Source of the DNA: Halovulum marinum
GTDB taxonomy: Bacteria > Pseudomonadota > Alphaproteobacteria > Rhodobacterales > Rhodobacteraceae
Length of the DNA stretch: 64,000 bases
Assembly (NCBI RefSeq): GCF_009697225.1
Contig: NZ_WIND01000001.1
Coordinates: 558,001 to 622,000 of the forward strand
Direction: 5' to 3'
How positions within the stretch are numbered: the first letter of the stretch is position 1; each line of letters starts with the position of its first letter. The position numbers and the translations under genes were made by a program. Under the pieces are notes generated by a model, which saw only the letters and a list, made by a program, of their open reading frames with translations, was not told where the DNA came from and made no database searches. Shown piece by piece: positions 35,003 through 42,715 of the stretch.

Positions 35003-35120
35003 AGCAGCCCCCGACATGGTGGGGTGTCGGGGGCCGGGGTCGCGAACCGTTACCGGTAGGTAGGGGTGGGGTACGGTGGTTCGCGGCGAGTGAGCCGATG
35101 CCAGGGTAGCAGCATCGGGG
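34966..35120 (-). ncRNA. Candidate small RNA: four hairpins with C-rich loops
   Basis: On the minus strand four adjacent stem-loops run into a strong terminator. Stems pair 35112-35118 with 35095-35101, 35078-35085 with 35041-35048, 35025-35034 with 35007-35016 (10 bp perfect), and 34994-35002 with 34973-34981. Their loops are C-rich with repeated CUACC or CCCCACC. Serial hairpins with C-rich loops resemble the alphaproteobacterial CcsR/cuckoo small RNAs, but the CCUCCUCCC motif of that family is not present. The 5' end is unknown: a perfect TATAAT lies about 270 nt upstream. It could instead be a long 3' UTR of the DUF1810 gene. Confidence 0.4.
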
Positions 35121-35495
35121 TAGTGTGCCGCTGCGAAAGCCGCCGACCGAAAGCCGCTGGGAGCACCTGTCCGGGATCGTCTGCTTGCGCAGGACCCCCG
35201 CACTCTCGAGGCCGCGGGAATGCGGCCACCAGCAACTCGCGCACGACCGACTTCCGCCGGAACGACACACGTCCCAAGGCCATCCTCAACTTTATTACCG
35301 ATTCTTACAGTCAGAACCGTTTGGCGACGGATGGATGGCGATTTGCCGCCGCCTGCACGTCGGAGCCAGTTCGCGCACCGGCGTGCTTAGCGCAGTATTA
35401 TACATTCAAAATTTGCGATCCGAAACCGGCGAGTCAAGGGCACGGGCATGATTTTTTGTCGATCACGCCTTCGCGGCTGCACGAATCCGGCCGGA
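35121..35495. other. Gene-free stretch downstream of DUF1810
   Basis: No convincing gene. The part from 35270 to 35460 is markedly richer in A+T than the rest of the window. It contains a perfect minus-strand TATAAT (35397-35402) with no good -35 at 17 bp. It also holds a GNRA-capped hairpin (CTGC-GCAA-GCAG on the minus strand, near 35189-35200) and a GGCCGC/GCGGCC stem. A 77-codon minus-strand open frame (35050-35283, ATG after GTTGAGG) spans part of it. Its Pro/Arg-rich second half overlaps the hairpins and looks noncoding. Confidence 0.5.
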
Positions 35496-35948
35496 TCAGC
35501 CCTGGTCCGGACCCGGCAGCATCGCGAGGGTCCGGGGGTCGGGGGCGCCGCCGTAGAACCGCGCCAGCACCGCCCCGAAGCAGCCGTTGTCGTCCGTGCC
35601 GGCACCGATCCGGTCGAACAACGTCATCGACGATCGCAGCTTCTGCGCGTCGACCGGCCCCATGATCTGCTCCGGATCGTCCGTGTCCGCCTGCAGCAGC
35701 AGCGCCGCGCATTCGCGCAGCCGCGGCCCCAGCACCGGATGCGCCAGGTAGGCGCGCGCCTCGTCGATACCGGCGATGCCGTAGTGCTGCGCGGTCGCCG
35801 AGCGGCCGAGGCCGCGAAGCTGCGGGAAGACGTACCACATCCAGTGGCTGACCTTCCGCGCCGCGCGCAACTCGGCCAGGATCGCCTCCCAGTGCCGGTC
35901 CTGGGCGGCGACAAAGCGTTCGAGCGACGTCTCCGGAGCCTGGGTCAT
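35496..35948 (-). CDS. DUF1810 family protein
   Basis: A 150-residue cytosolic protein of the DUF1810 (YP_709797-like) family of unknown function. The family core is plain: LERFVAAQDRHWEAILAELR, then GRKVSHWMWYVFPQLRGLG-like (ARKVSHWMWYVFPQLRGLG), HYGIAGIDEARAYLAHPVLG and a final SMTLFDRIG. It is a helical single-domain protein. The ATG overlaps the stop of the sulfotransferase gene by four bases, so the two are probably co-translated. Confidence 0.88.
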   Translation of the reverse strand: MTQAPETSLERFVAAQDRHWEAILAELRAARKVSHWMWYVFPQLRGLGRSATAQHYGIAGIDEARAYLAHPVLGPRLRECAALLLQADTDDPEQIMGPVDAQKLRSSMTLFDRIGAGTDDNGCFGAVLARFYGGAPDPRTLAMLPGPDQG

Positions 35949-36700
35949 GCCGCGGTGCGCTGTTCCTCCTTGCGCTTCTGCTCCTGCTTGAAGCGGCCCA
36001 GGATCTTGCGGCGCACGGGGAAGGCATCGAACTCGCACAGGATCCTGTCGTTGCCCTGCGGCGTCTCCGCGCCGTAGCCGAACATGCGGATCTCGCGGGC
36101 GCCGACGCAGTCCACCAGGGCCCACGCCTCGTCGTCGTAGAGCGCGCCGAGATCGCGCGACTCCGACGGCCGCAGCCCCGCCTTGTCCAGGTGCTGGTTG
36201 GTGTCGATCACCCCGGGCAGGTCCAGACGCCTGGAAACCTCGACAAAGCCCTCGGCCAGGGCCTCGTACTTCACGATCATGTCGACCGCCGGATACCCGC
36301 CCCAGAACGGCGAGCCGACCCGGTCGAAGCTGACATTCCCCGCCTTGACCCAGGTCTGGAATTTCGGCCGGACCTCCTCGATCGGGCTTTCCCGCAGGTC
36401 CTGATGATGCCAGTAGAACAGTGATACCGCCCGGTCCCACGGATTGCGGACCACGCTGACGAAGCGGTACTTCAGGATCTGCCGACGGAACTGCTCGACC
36501 AGCGCGGCGGCCCCGGCGTGGGATTTCGCCTCGACCTTGCAGGTCCGGCCCAGGTCGCGCAGGATCCGCAGGTTGCGCTGGCCGTTGTTGCCGACCAGGT
36601 CGTCGTTCTCGAGGAACGGGTAGATCGCGTTCTCGATGCTGCTTCCGCCGACCTTCATCGGCTTCACGAACACAAACCGATGCGCGTGGCTAATGATCAT
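35945..36700 (-). CDS. Sulfotransferase family 2-like protein
   Basis: A 251-residue protein with the PAPS-binding signature of membrane-type sulfotransferases: FVFVKPMKVGGSSIENAI near the start (5'-phosphosulfate loop) and FVSVVRNPWDRAVSLFYWHH (3'-phosphate motif with RNPWDR). This fits the sulfotransferase family 2 group that sulfates carbohydrates. The acceptor is unknown, and the lack of a signal peptide suggests cytosolic action. The C-terminus is very basic and charged (GRFKQEQKRKEEQRTAA). The start is the ATG giving MIISHAHRF. It lies 47 bp after the 5-oxoprolinase and overlaps DUF1810. Confidence 0.78.
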   Translation of the reverse strand: MIISHAHRFVFVKPMKVGGSSIENAIYPFLENDDLVGNNGQRNLRILRDLGRTCKVEAKSHAGAAALVEQFRRQILKYRFVSVVRNPWDRAVSLFYWHHQDLRESPIEEVRPKFQTWVKAGNVSFDRVGSPFWGGYPAVDMIVKYEALAEGFVEVSRRLDLPGVIDTNQHLDKAGLRPSESRDLGALYDDEAWALVDCVGAREIRMFGYGAETPQGNDRILCEFDAFPVRRKILGRFKQEQKRKEEQRTAA

Positions 36701-36747
36701 CCGCGTGATCCCTTCCTTGCCCCTGTCGTCCCATGAATACCGCCAAT

Positions 36748-39700
36748 TTACCCGCCGTCCGAGTCGTTGTTCGGGTCGTCGTTCGGCCGCGCCGGCGTGT
36801 ACCCGCCGCCCGAAGGGGTGTCCAGCCAGTAGACATCGCCCGGCGCCAGTTCGGTCCGGTCGGCCGAGCGCAGCACCTGCTCGCTGCCGTCGGCGCGGAT
36901 CACGCGGCCGACGCCGCAGGCTCCGGGGCCGCCGGCCTCCAGCCCCGGCGGCGGCACCACGCGGTGCCCGGTCAGCACCGCCAGCGTCATCGCTTCGAGA
37001 AAGCGGGTCTTGCGCCGGGTGCCGTCGCCGCCGCGCCAGCGCCCCCGCCCGCCGGAGCCGCGCCGGATCGAGAACTCGTCCAGCACCACCGGGAAGCGCC
37101 ATTCCAGCACCTCGGGGTCGGTGAGGCGCGAGTTGGTCATGTGCGTGTGCACGCCGCCCGTTCCCGGATGCCCGCTGCCGTCGGCAAGCCGTCCGGCGCC
37201 CGAGCCGCCGCAGATCGTCTCGTAGTACTGATGCCGGTCGTTGCCCCATGTGGTGTTGTTCATCGTCGACTGCGCCGCCGCCTGCACGCCCAGCGCCAGC
37301 AGCAGGGCGGACGTGACCGCCTGGCTGGTCTCGACGTTGCCGGCGATGATCGCCGCCGGATACGCGGGGCTGAGCATCGTGCCCTGCGGCAGGATCACCT
37401 TCAGCGGCTTCATCACCCCTTCGTTCATCGGGATGTCGTCGGCCACCAGCAGGCGGAACACATACAGCACCGCCGCCATCGTCACCGGCTCGGGCGCGTT
37501 GTAGTTCGTCTTGAGCTGCCCGGTGGTGCCGGTGAAGTCGATGGTGGCCGAGCGGGCGTCGTGGTCGACGCTGATCCGCACCTCGATCTTGCGGTCCTGA
37601 CCGTCGTAGTCCGGGTCCATGTGATAGGTGCAGGTCGCGTCCCGCAGCGTCGCGATGGCGCGGCGCACGCATTCCTCGGCGTTGTCCTGCACATGGCCCA
37701 TGTAGGCCTGCACCACGTCCAGACCGAACTGGGCGACCATCTTGCGCAGCTCCTGCGCGCCCTTCTCGCAGCTTGCGACCTGCGCCTTCAGGTCGGCGAT
37801 GTTGATATCGACGGAGCGCACCGGGTACCTGGCGCCCAGCAGCAGCTCGCGCGTCTCGGCCTCGCGGAAGGTGCCGCGATCGACCAGCTTCCAGTTGTCG
37901 ATATAGGCGCCCTCGTCGTGGATCGTCCGGCTGTCGGGCGGCATCGAGCCGGGCGTCAGCCCGCCCACGTCGGTATGGTGCCCGCGCGCCGAGGTGAAGA
38001 ACAGGATCCCGGTCCCGTCCTCGTTCCAGACCGGCGTGACCACGGTGATGTCCGGCAGGTGCGTGCCGCCGTTGTAGGGCGCGTTCAGCACGAACACGTC
38101 GCCCGGCACCATGTCCGGGTTCTGCGCGATGATCGCCTTCACGCTGGCGCCCATGCTGCCCAGATGCACCGGCATGTGCGGCGCGTTGGCGATCAGATCG
38201 CCCGCCGCGTCGAAAACGGCGCAACTGAAATCCAGCCGCTCCTTGATCGTCACGCTGGCGGCGGTGTTCTCCAGCACCGCGCCCATCTGCTCGGCGATGG
38301 ACATGTAGAGATTGTTGAACACCTCCAGCATCACCGGGTCGGCCTCGGTGCCGACGGCATAGGCGTCCGCGCGCGCCGCGACGCGCAGCAGGGCGACGTG
38401 GTCGTGCTCGGTGATCCGCGCCTGCCAGCCCGGCGAGACCAGGATCGAGGTGTGCGGCTCGACCAGCACCGCGGGACCGGTCAGCGTGTCGCCGGGGCGC
38501 ATGGCCTCGCGCCGCACGAAGCGGGTGTCGGTCCACTGGCCGTTGATGAACACCGGCGCGGTCATCGCGGTCGGATAGGCATCCTCGGGCCGCTCGGACG
38601 TTTCGTGCGAGACCTCGGGCATCGCCCCGGTCTCGCCCACGGCCTCGGCGCTGACGGCCTCGATGATCAGCTCGGCGTCGCCCGGATCGAAACCGAAGCG
38701 GGCGCGGTGCGCGGCCTGGAACTCGGCGCGCATTTCGGCCAGGTCGCCGAACGGGATCGGCAGCGCGGTGTCGGTGCCCTTCACCTTCAGGTGCACGGTC
38801 ATGGCGACGCGGATCGCATCCTCGCCCAGCCCCTGCTTCTCGACCTCGCCGGTCACGGCGGCGCCCAGCCCGTCCAGAACGGCGGCGGCGCGCAGCCGGC
38901 CCTGATCGTCCAGCGTCGCCTCGACCGCCTGTTCCCGGCTGGCGCGGATGTCCGCCAGCCCCATGCCGTAGGCCGACAGCAGCGATGCGAACGGGTGGAT
39001 CAGGCAGCGCGTCATGCCCAGCGTGTCGGCGATGGCGCAGGCGTGCTGCGCCCCGGCCCCGCCGAACACGCACAGCGCATAGCCCGAGACGTCGTAACCG
39101 CGCTGCACGCTGATCTTCTTGACCGCGTTGGCCATGTTCTCGACGGCGATGGTCAGAAAGCCCTCGGCGGTTTCCTCGGGGGTCAGGCCGGTCTCGGCGG
39201 CGACCTCGTCGAACTTCGCGCGGGTGGCGGCGATGTCCAGCGGCCGGTCGGCCTCGGGGCCGAAGATCTCGGGGAAGAACTCGGGCCGCAGCCGCCCGGT
39301 CATCACGTTGGCATCGGTCACCGCCAGCGGCCCGCCGCGGCCATAGGCGGCGGGACCGGGGTTCGCCCCGGCGCTTTCCGGCCCGACCCGCATCCGCGTC
39401 CCGTCGAAGGTCAGCAGCGAGCCGCCCCCGGCGGCGACCGTATGAATGTGCATCATCGGCGCGGTGATCCGCACGCCCGCAACCTCGGTGTTCAGCACCC
39501 GCTCGTAGTCGCCCGCGTAATGGCACACGTCGGTCGAGGTTCCGCCCATGTCGAAGCCGATGATCCGGTCCTCGCCGGCGATGCCGCTGGTGCGCACCGC
39601 GCCGACGACGCCGCCCGCCGGCCCGGACAGGATCGCGTCCTTGCCCTGGAACAGCTGCGCGTCGGTCAGCCCGCCCGAGGACTGCATGAACATCAGCTTG

Positions 39701-40416
39701 CCGGCCGGATCCCCGTCGAACGCCGCCGCCACCCGGTCGATGTAGCGCCGCAGGATCGGCGACAGGTACGCGTCGACGACCGTGGTGTCGCCCCGGCTGA
39801 CCATCTTCATCAGCGGGCTGACCTCGTGGCTGACGCTGACCTGGGCAAAGCCGATCTGCCGCGCGATGCGGCCGGCCTCGGCCTCGTGCGCGCGATGGCG
39901 GTAGCCGTGGACGAAGACGATGGCGCAGGCCTCGATCCCGGCGTCATGGGCGGCCTGCAGTTCGGCGCGCAGGCGCTGGCCGTCCAGCGGCACCTCGACG
40001 GTGCCGTCGGCGCGCACCCGCTCGTCGGCCTCGATCACCCGCTCGTACAGCATCTCGGGCAGCACGATGTGCCGGTCGAACAGCCGCGGCCGGTGCTGGT
40101 AGCCCAGCCGCAGCTGATCGCCCAGCCCGCGCGTGGTCACCAGGACCACCGGCGCGCCCGTGCGCTCCAGCAGGGCGTTGGTGGCGACGGTCGTGCCCAT
40201 CTTGACCGCGCCGACGCTGTCCAGCGGGATTCGCGCATCGGGTTCCAGGCCCAGAAACTGCCGGATGCCGTGCAGCGCCGCGTCGGCATAGACCTCGGGG
40301 TTCTCGGACAGGTACTTGCCGGTCAGAAGCGCCCCGTCGGGGGCGCGCGCCACCACGTCGGTGAAGGTGCCGCCGCGATCGATCCAGAAATCCCACCGCC
40401 CCGAGGTCTCGGCCAT
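36748..40416 (-). CDS. Fused hydantoinase A/B, 5-oxoprolinase-like
   Basis: A 1222-residue fusion of hydantoinase A and B domains, the layout of ATP-dependent 5-oxoprolinase, which opens 5-oxo-L-proline to glutamate in the glutathione cycle. The N-terminal actin-like ATPase domain starts WDFWIDRGGTFTDVVARAPD (DxGGTFTD motif at about 13-20) and includes VGTTVATNALLERTG-like KMGTTVATNALLERTG and GFDMGGTSTDVC. The second half has DFSCAVFDAAGDLIANAPHMPVHLG and GHHTDVGG, typical of the B domain. N-methylhydantoinase and acetophenone carboxylase subunits are related, but full fusion and length favour oxoprolinase. Confidence 0.88.
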   Translation of the reverse strand: MAETSGRWDFWIDRGGTFTDVVARAPDGALLTGKYLSENPEVYADAALHGIRQFLGLEPDARIPLDSVGAVKMGTTVATNALLERTGAPVVLVTTRGLGDQLRLGYQHRPRLFDRHIVLPEMLYERVIEADERVRADGTVEVPLDGQRLRAELQAAHDAGIEACAIVFVHGYRHRAHEAEAGRIARQIGFAQVSVSHEVSPLMKMVSRGDTTVVDAYLSPILRRYIDRVAAAFDGDPAGKLMFMQSSGGLTDAQLFQGKDAILSGPAGGVVGAVRTSGIAGEDRIIGFDMGGTSTDVCHYAGDYERVLNTEVAGVRITAPMMHIHTVAAGGGSLLTFDGTRMRVGPESAGANPGPAAYGRGGPLAVTDANVMTGRLRPEFFPEIFGPEADRPLDIAATRAKFDEVAAETGLTPEETAEGFLTIAVENMANAVKKISVQRGYDVSGYALCVFGGAGAQHACAIADTLGMTRCLIHPFASLLSAYGMGLADIRASREQAVEATLDDQGRLRAAAVLDGLGAAVTGEVEKQGLGEDAIRVAMTVHLKVKGTDTALPIPFGDLAEMRAEFQAAHRARFGFDPGDAELIIEAVSAEAVGETGAMPEVSHETSERPEDAYPTAMTAPVFINGQWTDTRFVRREAMRPGDTLTGPAVLVEPHTSILVSPGWQARITEHDHVALLRVAARADAYAVGTEADPVMLEVFNNLYMSIAEQMGAVLENTAASVTIKERLDFSCAVFDAAGDLIANAPHMPVHLGSMGASVKAIIAQNPDMVPGDVFVLNAPYNGGTHLPDITVVTPVWNEDGTGILFFTSARGHHTDVGGLTPGSMPPDSRTIHDEGAYIDNWKLVDRGTFREAETRELLLGARYPVRSVDINIADLKAQVASCEKGAQELRKMVAQFGLDVVQAYMGHVQDNAEECVRRAIATLRDATCTYHMDPDYDGQDRKIEVRISVDHDARSATIDFTGTTGQLKTNYNAPEPVTMAAVLYVFRLLVADDIPMNEGVMKPLKVILPQGTMLSPAYPAAIIAGNVETSQAVTSALLLALGVQAAAQSTMNNTTWGNDRHQYYETICGGSGAGRLADGSGHPGTGGVHTHMTNSRLTDPEVLEWRFPVVLDEFSIRRGSGGRGRWRGGDGTRRKTRFLEAMTLAVLTGHRVVPPPGLEAGGPGACGVGRVIRADGSEQVLRSADRTELAPGDVYWLDTPSGGGYTPARPNDDPNNDSDGG

Positions 40417-40558
40417 GCCCGCGCTCCCTTGTTCGCCGCCCCTGTTGTTAGGGCCTCCGGAAGGGCGCTGCAATCGCGCCCCGCCGGATGGAAATACAAT
40501 ACCGTGACCGATTGCCGCCGGGCTGGCAGCCGCCCGCAACGCCGGATAGAATCGCCCC

Positions 40559-41248
40559 ATGTCGATCTGGAGCCGCATCGCTGAAGCACTCAAGGCCCTC
40601 GCGAGCGGCGAAAGCCTCTCCGAGCTGTTCGGGCGCATGCGCACGCCCCCCGAGCGGTCGGTGGCGTTCACCATCGCGGTGATCTCGCTGGGCGCGAAGA
40701 TGGCGAAGGCGGACGGCCAGGTGACCCGGGACGAGGTGCGCGCCTTCCGCGAGATCTTCTTCATCCCGCCCGAGGAGGAGGCCGCCGCCGCGCGGGTCTT
40801 CAACCTCGCCCGGCAGGACGTGGCCGGGTTCGACGTCTATGCCCGGCGCATCGCGCGGATGTTCCAGGACGACCCGAAGATCCTTGAGAACCTGATGGAG
40901 GGGCTGCTCCACATTGCCGTCGCCGACGGCGACTATCACGAGTGCGAGAACAGGTTCCTCGAGAAGGTCGCCACCGCCTTCGGGCTGGACGAGCTGACGT
41001 TCCGCGCCCTGCGCGCGCGCCATGTGCCCGACGCCGATCCCGATCCCTACACGGTGCTGGGCGTCGCCCCCGACACCCCGATGAAGGAGATCCGCGTGCA
41101 GTGGCGGCACCTGGTGGCCGAAACCCACCCCGACCGTCTGGTCTCGCGCGGGGTGCCGGAAGAGGCGCTGAAGCTCGCCACCCGCCGCATGGCGGCGATC
41201 AACGCCGCCTGGGAAGAGATCCGGCAGAGCCGGCCGCAGCACGCCTGA
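40559..41248 (+). CDS. DjlA-like protein: TerB domain plus C-terminal J domain
   Basis: A 229-residue co-chaperone. Residues about 35-150 form a TerB-like helical domain (AFTIAVISLGAKMAKADGQV with acidic EVRAFREIFFI). The last 65 residues are a J domain with the diagnostic His-Pro-Asp in AETHPDRL. DjlA of Escherichia coli has the same pair behind a transmembrane anchor. Here the N-terminus (MSIWSRIAEALKALASGESL) is amphipathic rather than clearly membrane-spanning. It likely stimulates DnaK on specific clients. It is divergent from the 5-oxoprolinase. Confidence 0.85.
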   Translation: MSIWSRIAEALKALASGESLSELFGRMRTPPERSVAFTIAVISLGAKMAKADGQVTRDEVRAFREIFFIPPEEEAAAARVFNLARQDVAGFDVYARRIARMFQDDPKILENLMEGLLHIAVADGDYHECENRFLEKVATAFGLDELTFRALRARHVPDADPDPYTVLGVAPDTPMKEIRVQWRHLVAETHPDRLVSRGVPEEALKLATRRMAAINAAWEEIRQSRPQHA

Positions 41249-41260
41249 GGCCACGCCCAG

Positions 41261-42274
41261 ATGCGCATCGCCACCTGGAACATCGAATGGTTCGCCGAGC
41301 TGTTCGACGACTCCAACCGCCTGCTGGCCGACGAGGAGCCGTCGCACCGCCACAAGATCAGCCGCGCCGCGCAGGCCGACGCCATCGCCTGGGTGCTGGA
41401 GCGGATCGACGCCGACCTGACGGTCGTCATCGAGGCCCCCGACACCGGCACCACGCGCTCGACCGTCACCGCGCTGGAGGGCTTTGCCGCGGCCTACGGC
41501 CTGCGCCAGACGCGGGCGATGATCGGCTTTCCGAACCACACCATGCAGGAGATCGCGGCGCTCTACGATCCCGGGCGGCTGACGCTCCGCCACCTGCCGA
41601 TGAAAACGCCGCACGCGCCGCGATTCGACGCCACCTTCAGGCTGGACGTCGACGTGGACGACCAGCCGGACGTGCACAGCTTCTCGAAACCGCCGCTGGA
41701 GCTGGAGCTGACCGCCGACGGCATCGCCGCGCCGCTGCGGCTGATCGGGGTGCACGCCAAGTCCAAGGCGCCGCACAAGACCCGCTCCGATGCGGACTTC
41801 CTGCGCGTGGCGATCGCCAACCGCCGCAAGCAGCTGGCGCAGTGCGTCTGGCTGCGGCGGCGGATCGACGACATGCTGGCGGCGGACCTGCCGGTGATCG
41901 TGCTGGGCGATCTGAACGACGGCCCCGGCATCGACCACTACGAAAAGCTGTTCGGACGCTCGTCGGTCGAGGTGGTGCTGGGCGATCCCGACGATCCGGG
42001 CACGCTGCTGCACGATCCGCACGCCGAGACCTGGCTGAACCCGCGGCAGGGCTGGACGCTGTCGACCGCGCGCTTCTACCACCGGCCGCTGCAGCGCTAT
42101 GTCAACGCGCTGCTGGACTACATCATGGTCAGCCCCGAGATCCGGCGGGAATACCGGCCGCGCTGGCGCATCTGGCACCCGTTCGACGACCCGCGCATCT
42201 ATGCCGATGAACCGCTGCGCGATGCCCTGCTGACCGCCTCGGACCACTTCCCGGTGAGCATCGATCTGGGGTGA
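41261..42274 (+). CDS. Endonuclease/exonuclease/phosphatase family protein
   Basis: A 337-residue metal-dependent hydrolase of the EEP superfamily (DNase I, exonuclease III, inositol phosphatases). Motifs seen are RIATWNIEWFAELF at the start (Asn and Glu metal ligands), VIVLGDLNDGPG (GDxN), LDYIMVSPEI and the final SDHFPVSIDL (SDH). No signal peptide is seen. Whether the substrate is DNA or a phosphoester cannot be told. It lies 12 bp after the DjlA-like gene in the same direction, so the two may be an operon. Confidence 0.85.
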   Translation: MRIATWNIEWFAELFDDSNRLLADEEPSHRHKISRAAQADAIAWVLERIDADLTVVIEAPDTGTTRSTVTALEGFAAAYGLRQTRAMIGFPNHTMQEIAALYDPGRLTLRHLPMKTPHAPRFDATFRLDVDVDDQPDVHSFSKPPLELELTADGIAAPLRLIGVHAKSKAPHKTRSDADFLRVAIANRRKQLAQCVWLRRRIDDMLAADLPVIVLGDLNDGPGIDHYEKLFGRSSVEVVLGDPDDPGTLLHDPHAETWLNPRQGWTLSTARFYHRPLQRYVNALLDYIMVSPEIRREYRPRWRIWHPFDDPRIYADEPLRDALLTASDHFPVSIDLG

Positions 42275-42305
42275 CTTTCGCCGGTGCCGTCCCCATATTG
42301 GGCCC

Positions 42306-42692
42306 ATGCGTACACTAATGCTTGCCCTTTCGCTGACCCTTGCCACGCCGGCGCTTTCGCAGGACGCCGACCCGCAGGACGAACCCCGCGGGCGGCCGCT
42401 GGATTCGATCCTCGAGATGTTCGTCGACCGCACCGAGAAGGCGATGCGCGGCATGGTCGACGAGATCGAGCCCGAGCTGAACGCGCTTCTGGAAGAAATG
42501 GGCCCCGAGATGGAGCGGCTGATGGGTGCGATCGTGCCCGAGTTGCAGAAGCTGGCCGATACTGTCGGCGGGCTGGCCAACTACGAGATGCCCGAGGTGC
42601 TGCCGAACGGCGACATCATCATCCGGCGCAAGAAGGACGCGCCGCCGCTGCCCGAAGGGCTGATCGACGAAGACGAATCGATCGACCTCTGA
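42306..42692 (+). CDS. Exported acidic helical protein
   Basis: A 128-residue protein with a Sec signal peptide (MRTLMLALSLTLATPALSQ). The mature part is acidic and almost entirely helical: EMFVDRTEKAMRGMVDEIEP and EEMGPEMERLMGAIVPELQK could form an amphipathic hairpin or coiled coil. The end is a strand-like EVLPNGDIIIRRK. I do not recognise a function; related proteins occur in Rhodobacterales. It precedes pepF by 23 bp and is probably co-transcribed with it. Confidence 0.75.
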   Translation: MRTLMLALSLTLATPALSQDADPQDEPRGRPLDSILEMFVDRTEKAMRGMVDEIEPELNALLEEMGPEMERLMGAIVPELQKLADTVGGLANYEMPEVLPNGDIIIRRKKDAPPLPEGLIDEDESIDL

Positions 42693-42715
42693 TCCACCCG
42701 ATATCCGGAGTTTTC

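Noticed and set aside
35050-35283. 77-codon minus-strand gene in the candidate RNA locus
   Set aside because: It has a plausible start, but its second half is Pro/Arg/Thr-rich, uses third positions poorly, and overlaps two of the RNA hairpins; listed only within a finding.
36733-40584. Plus-strand open frame of about 1,280 codons opposite the 5-oxoprolinase gene
   Set aside because: His/Arg/Gly/Asp-rich mirror translation without motifs; the minus strand carries a complete enzyme.
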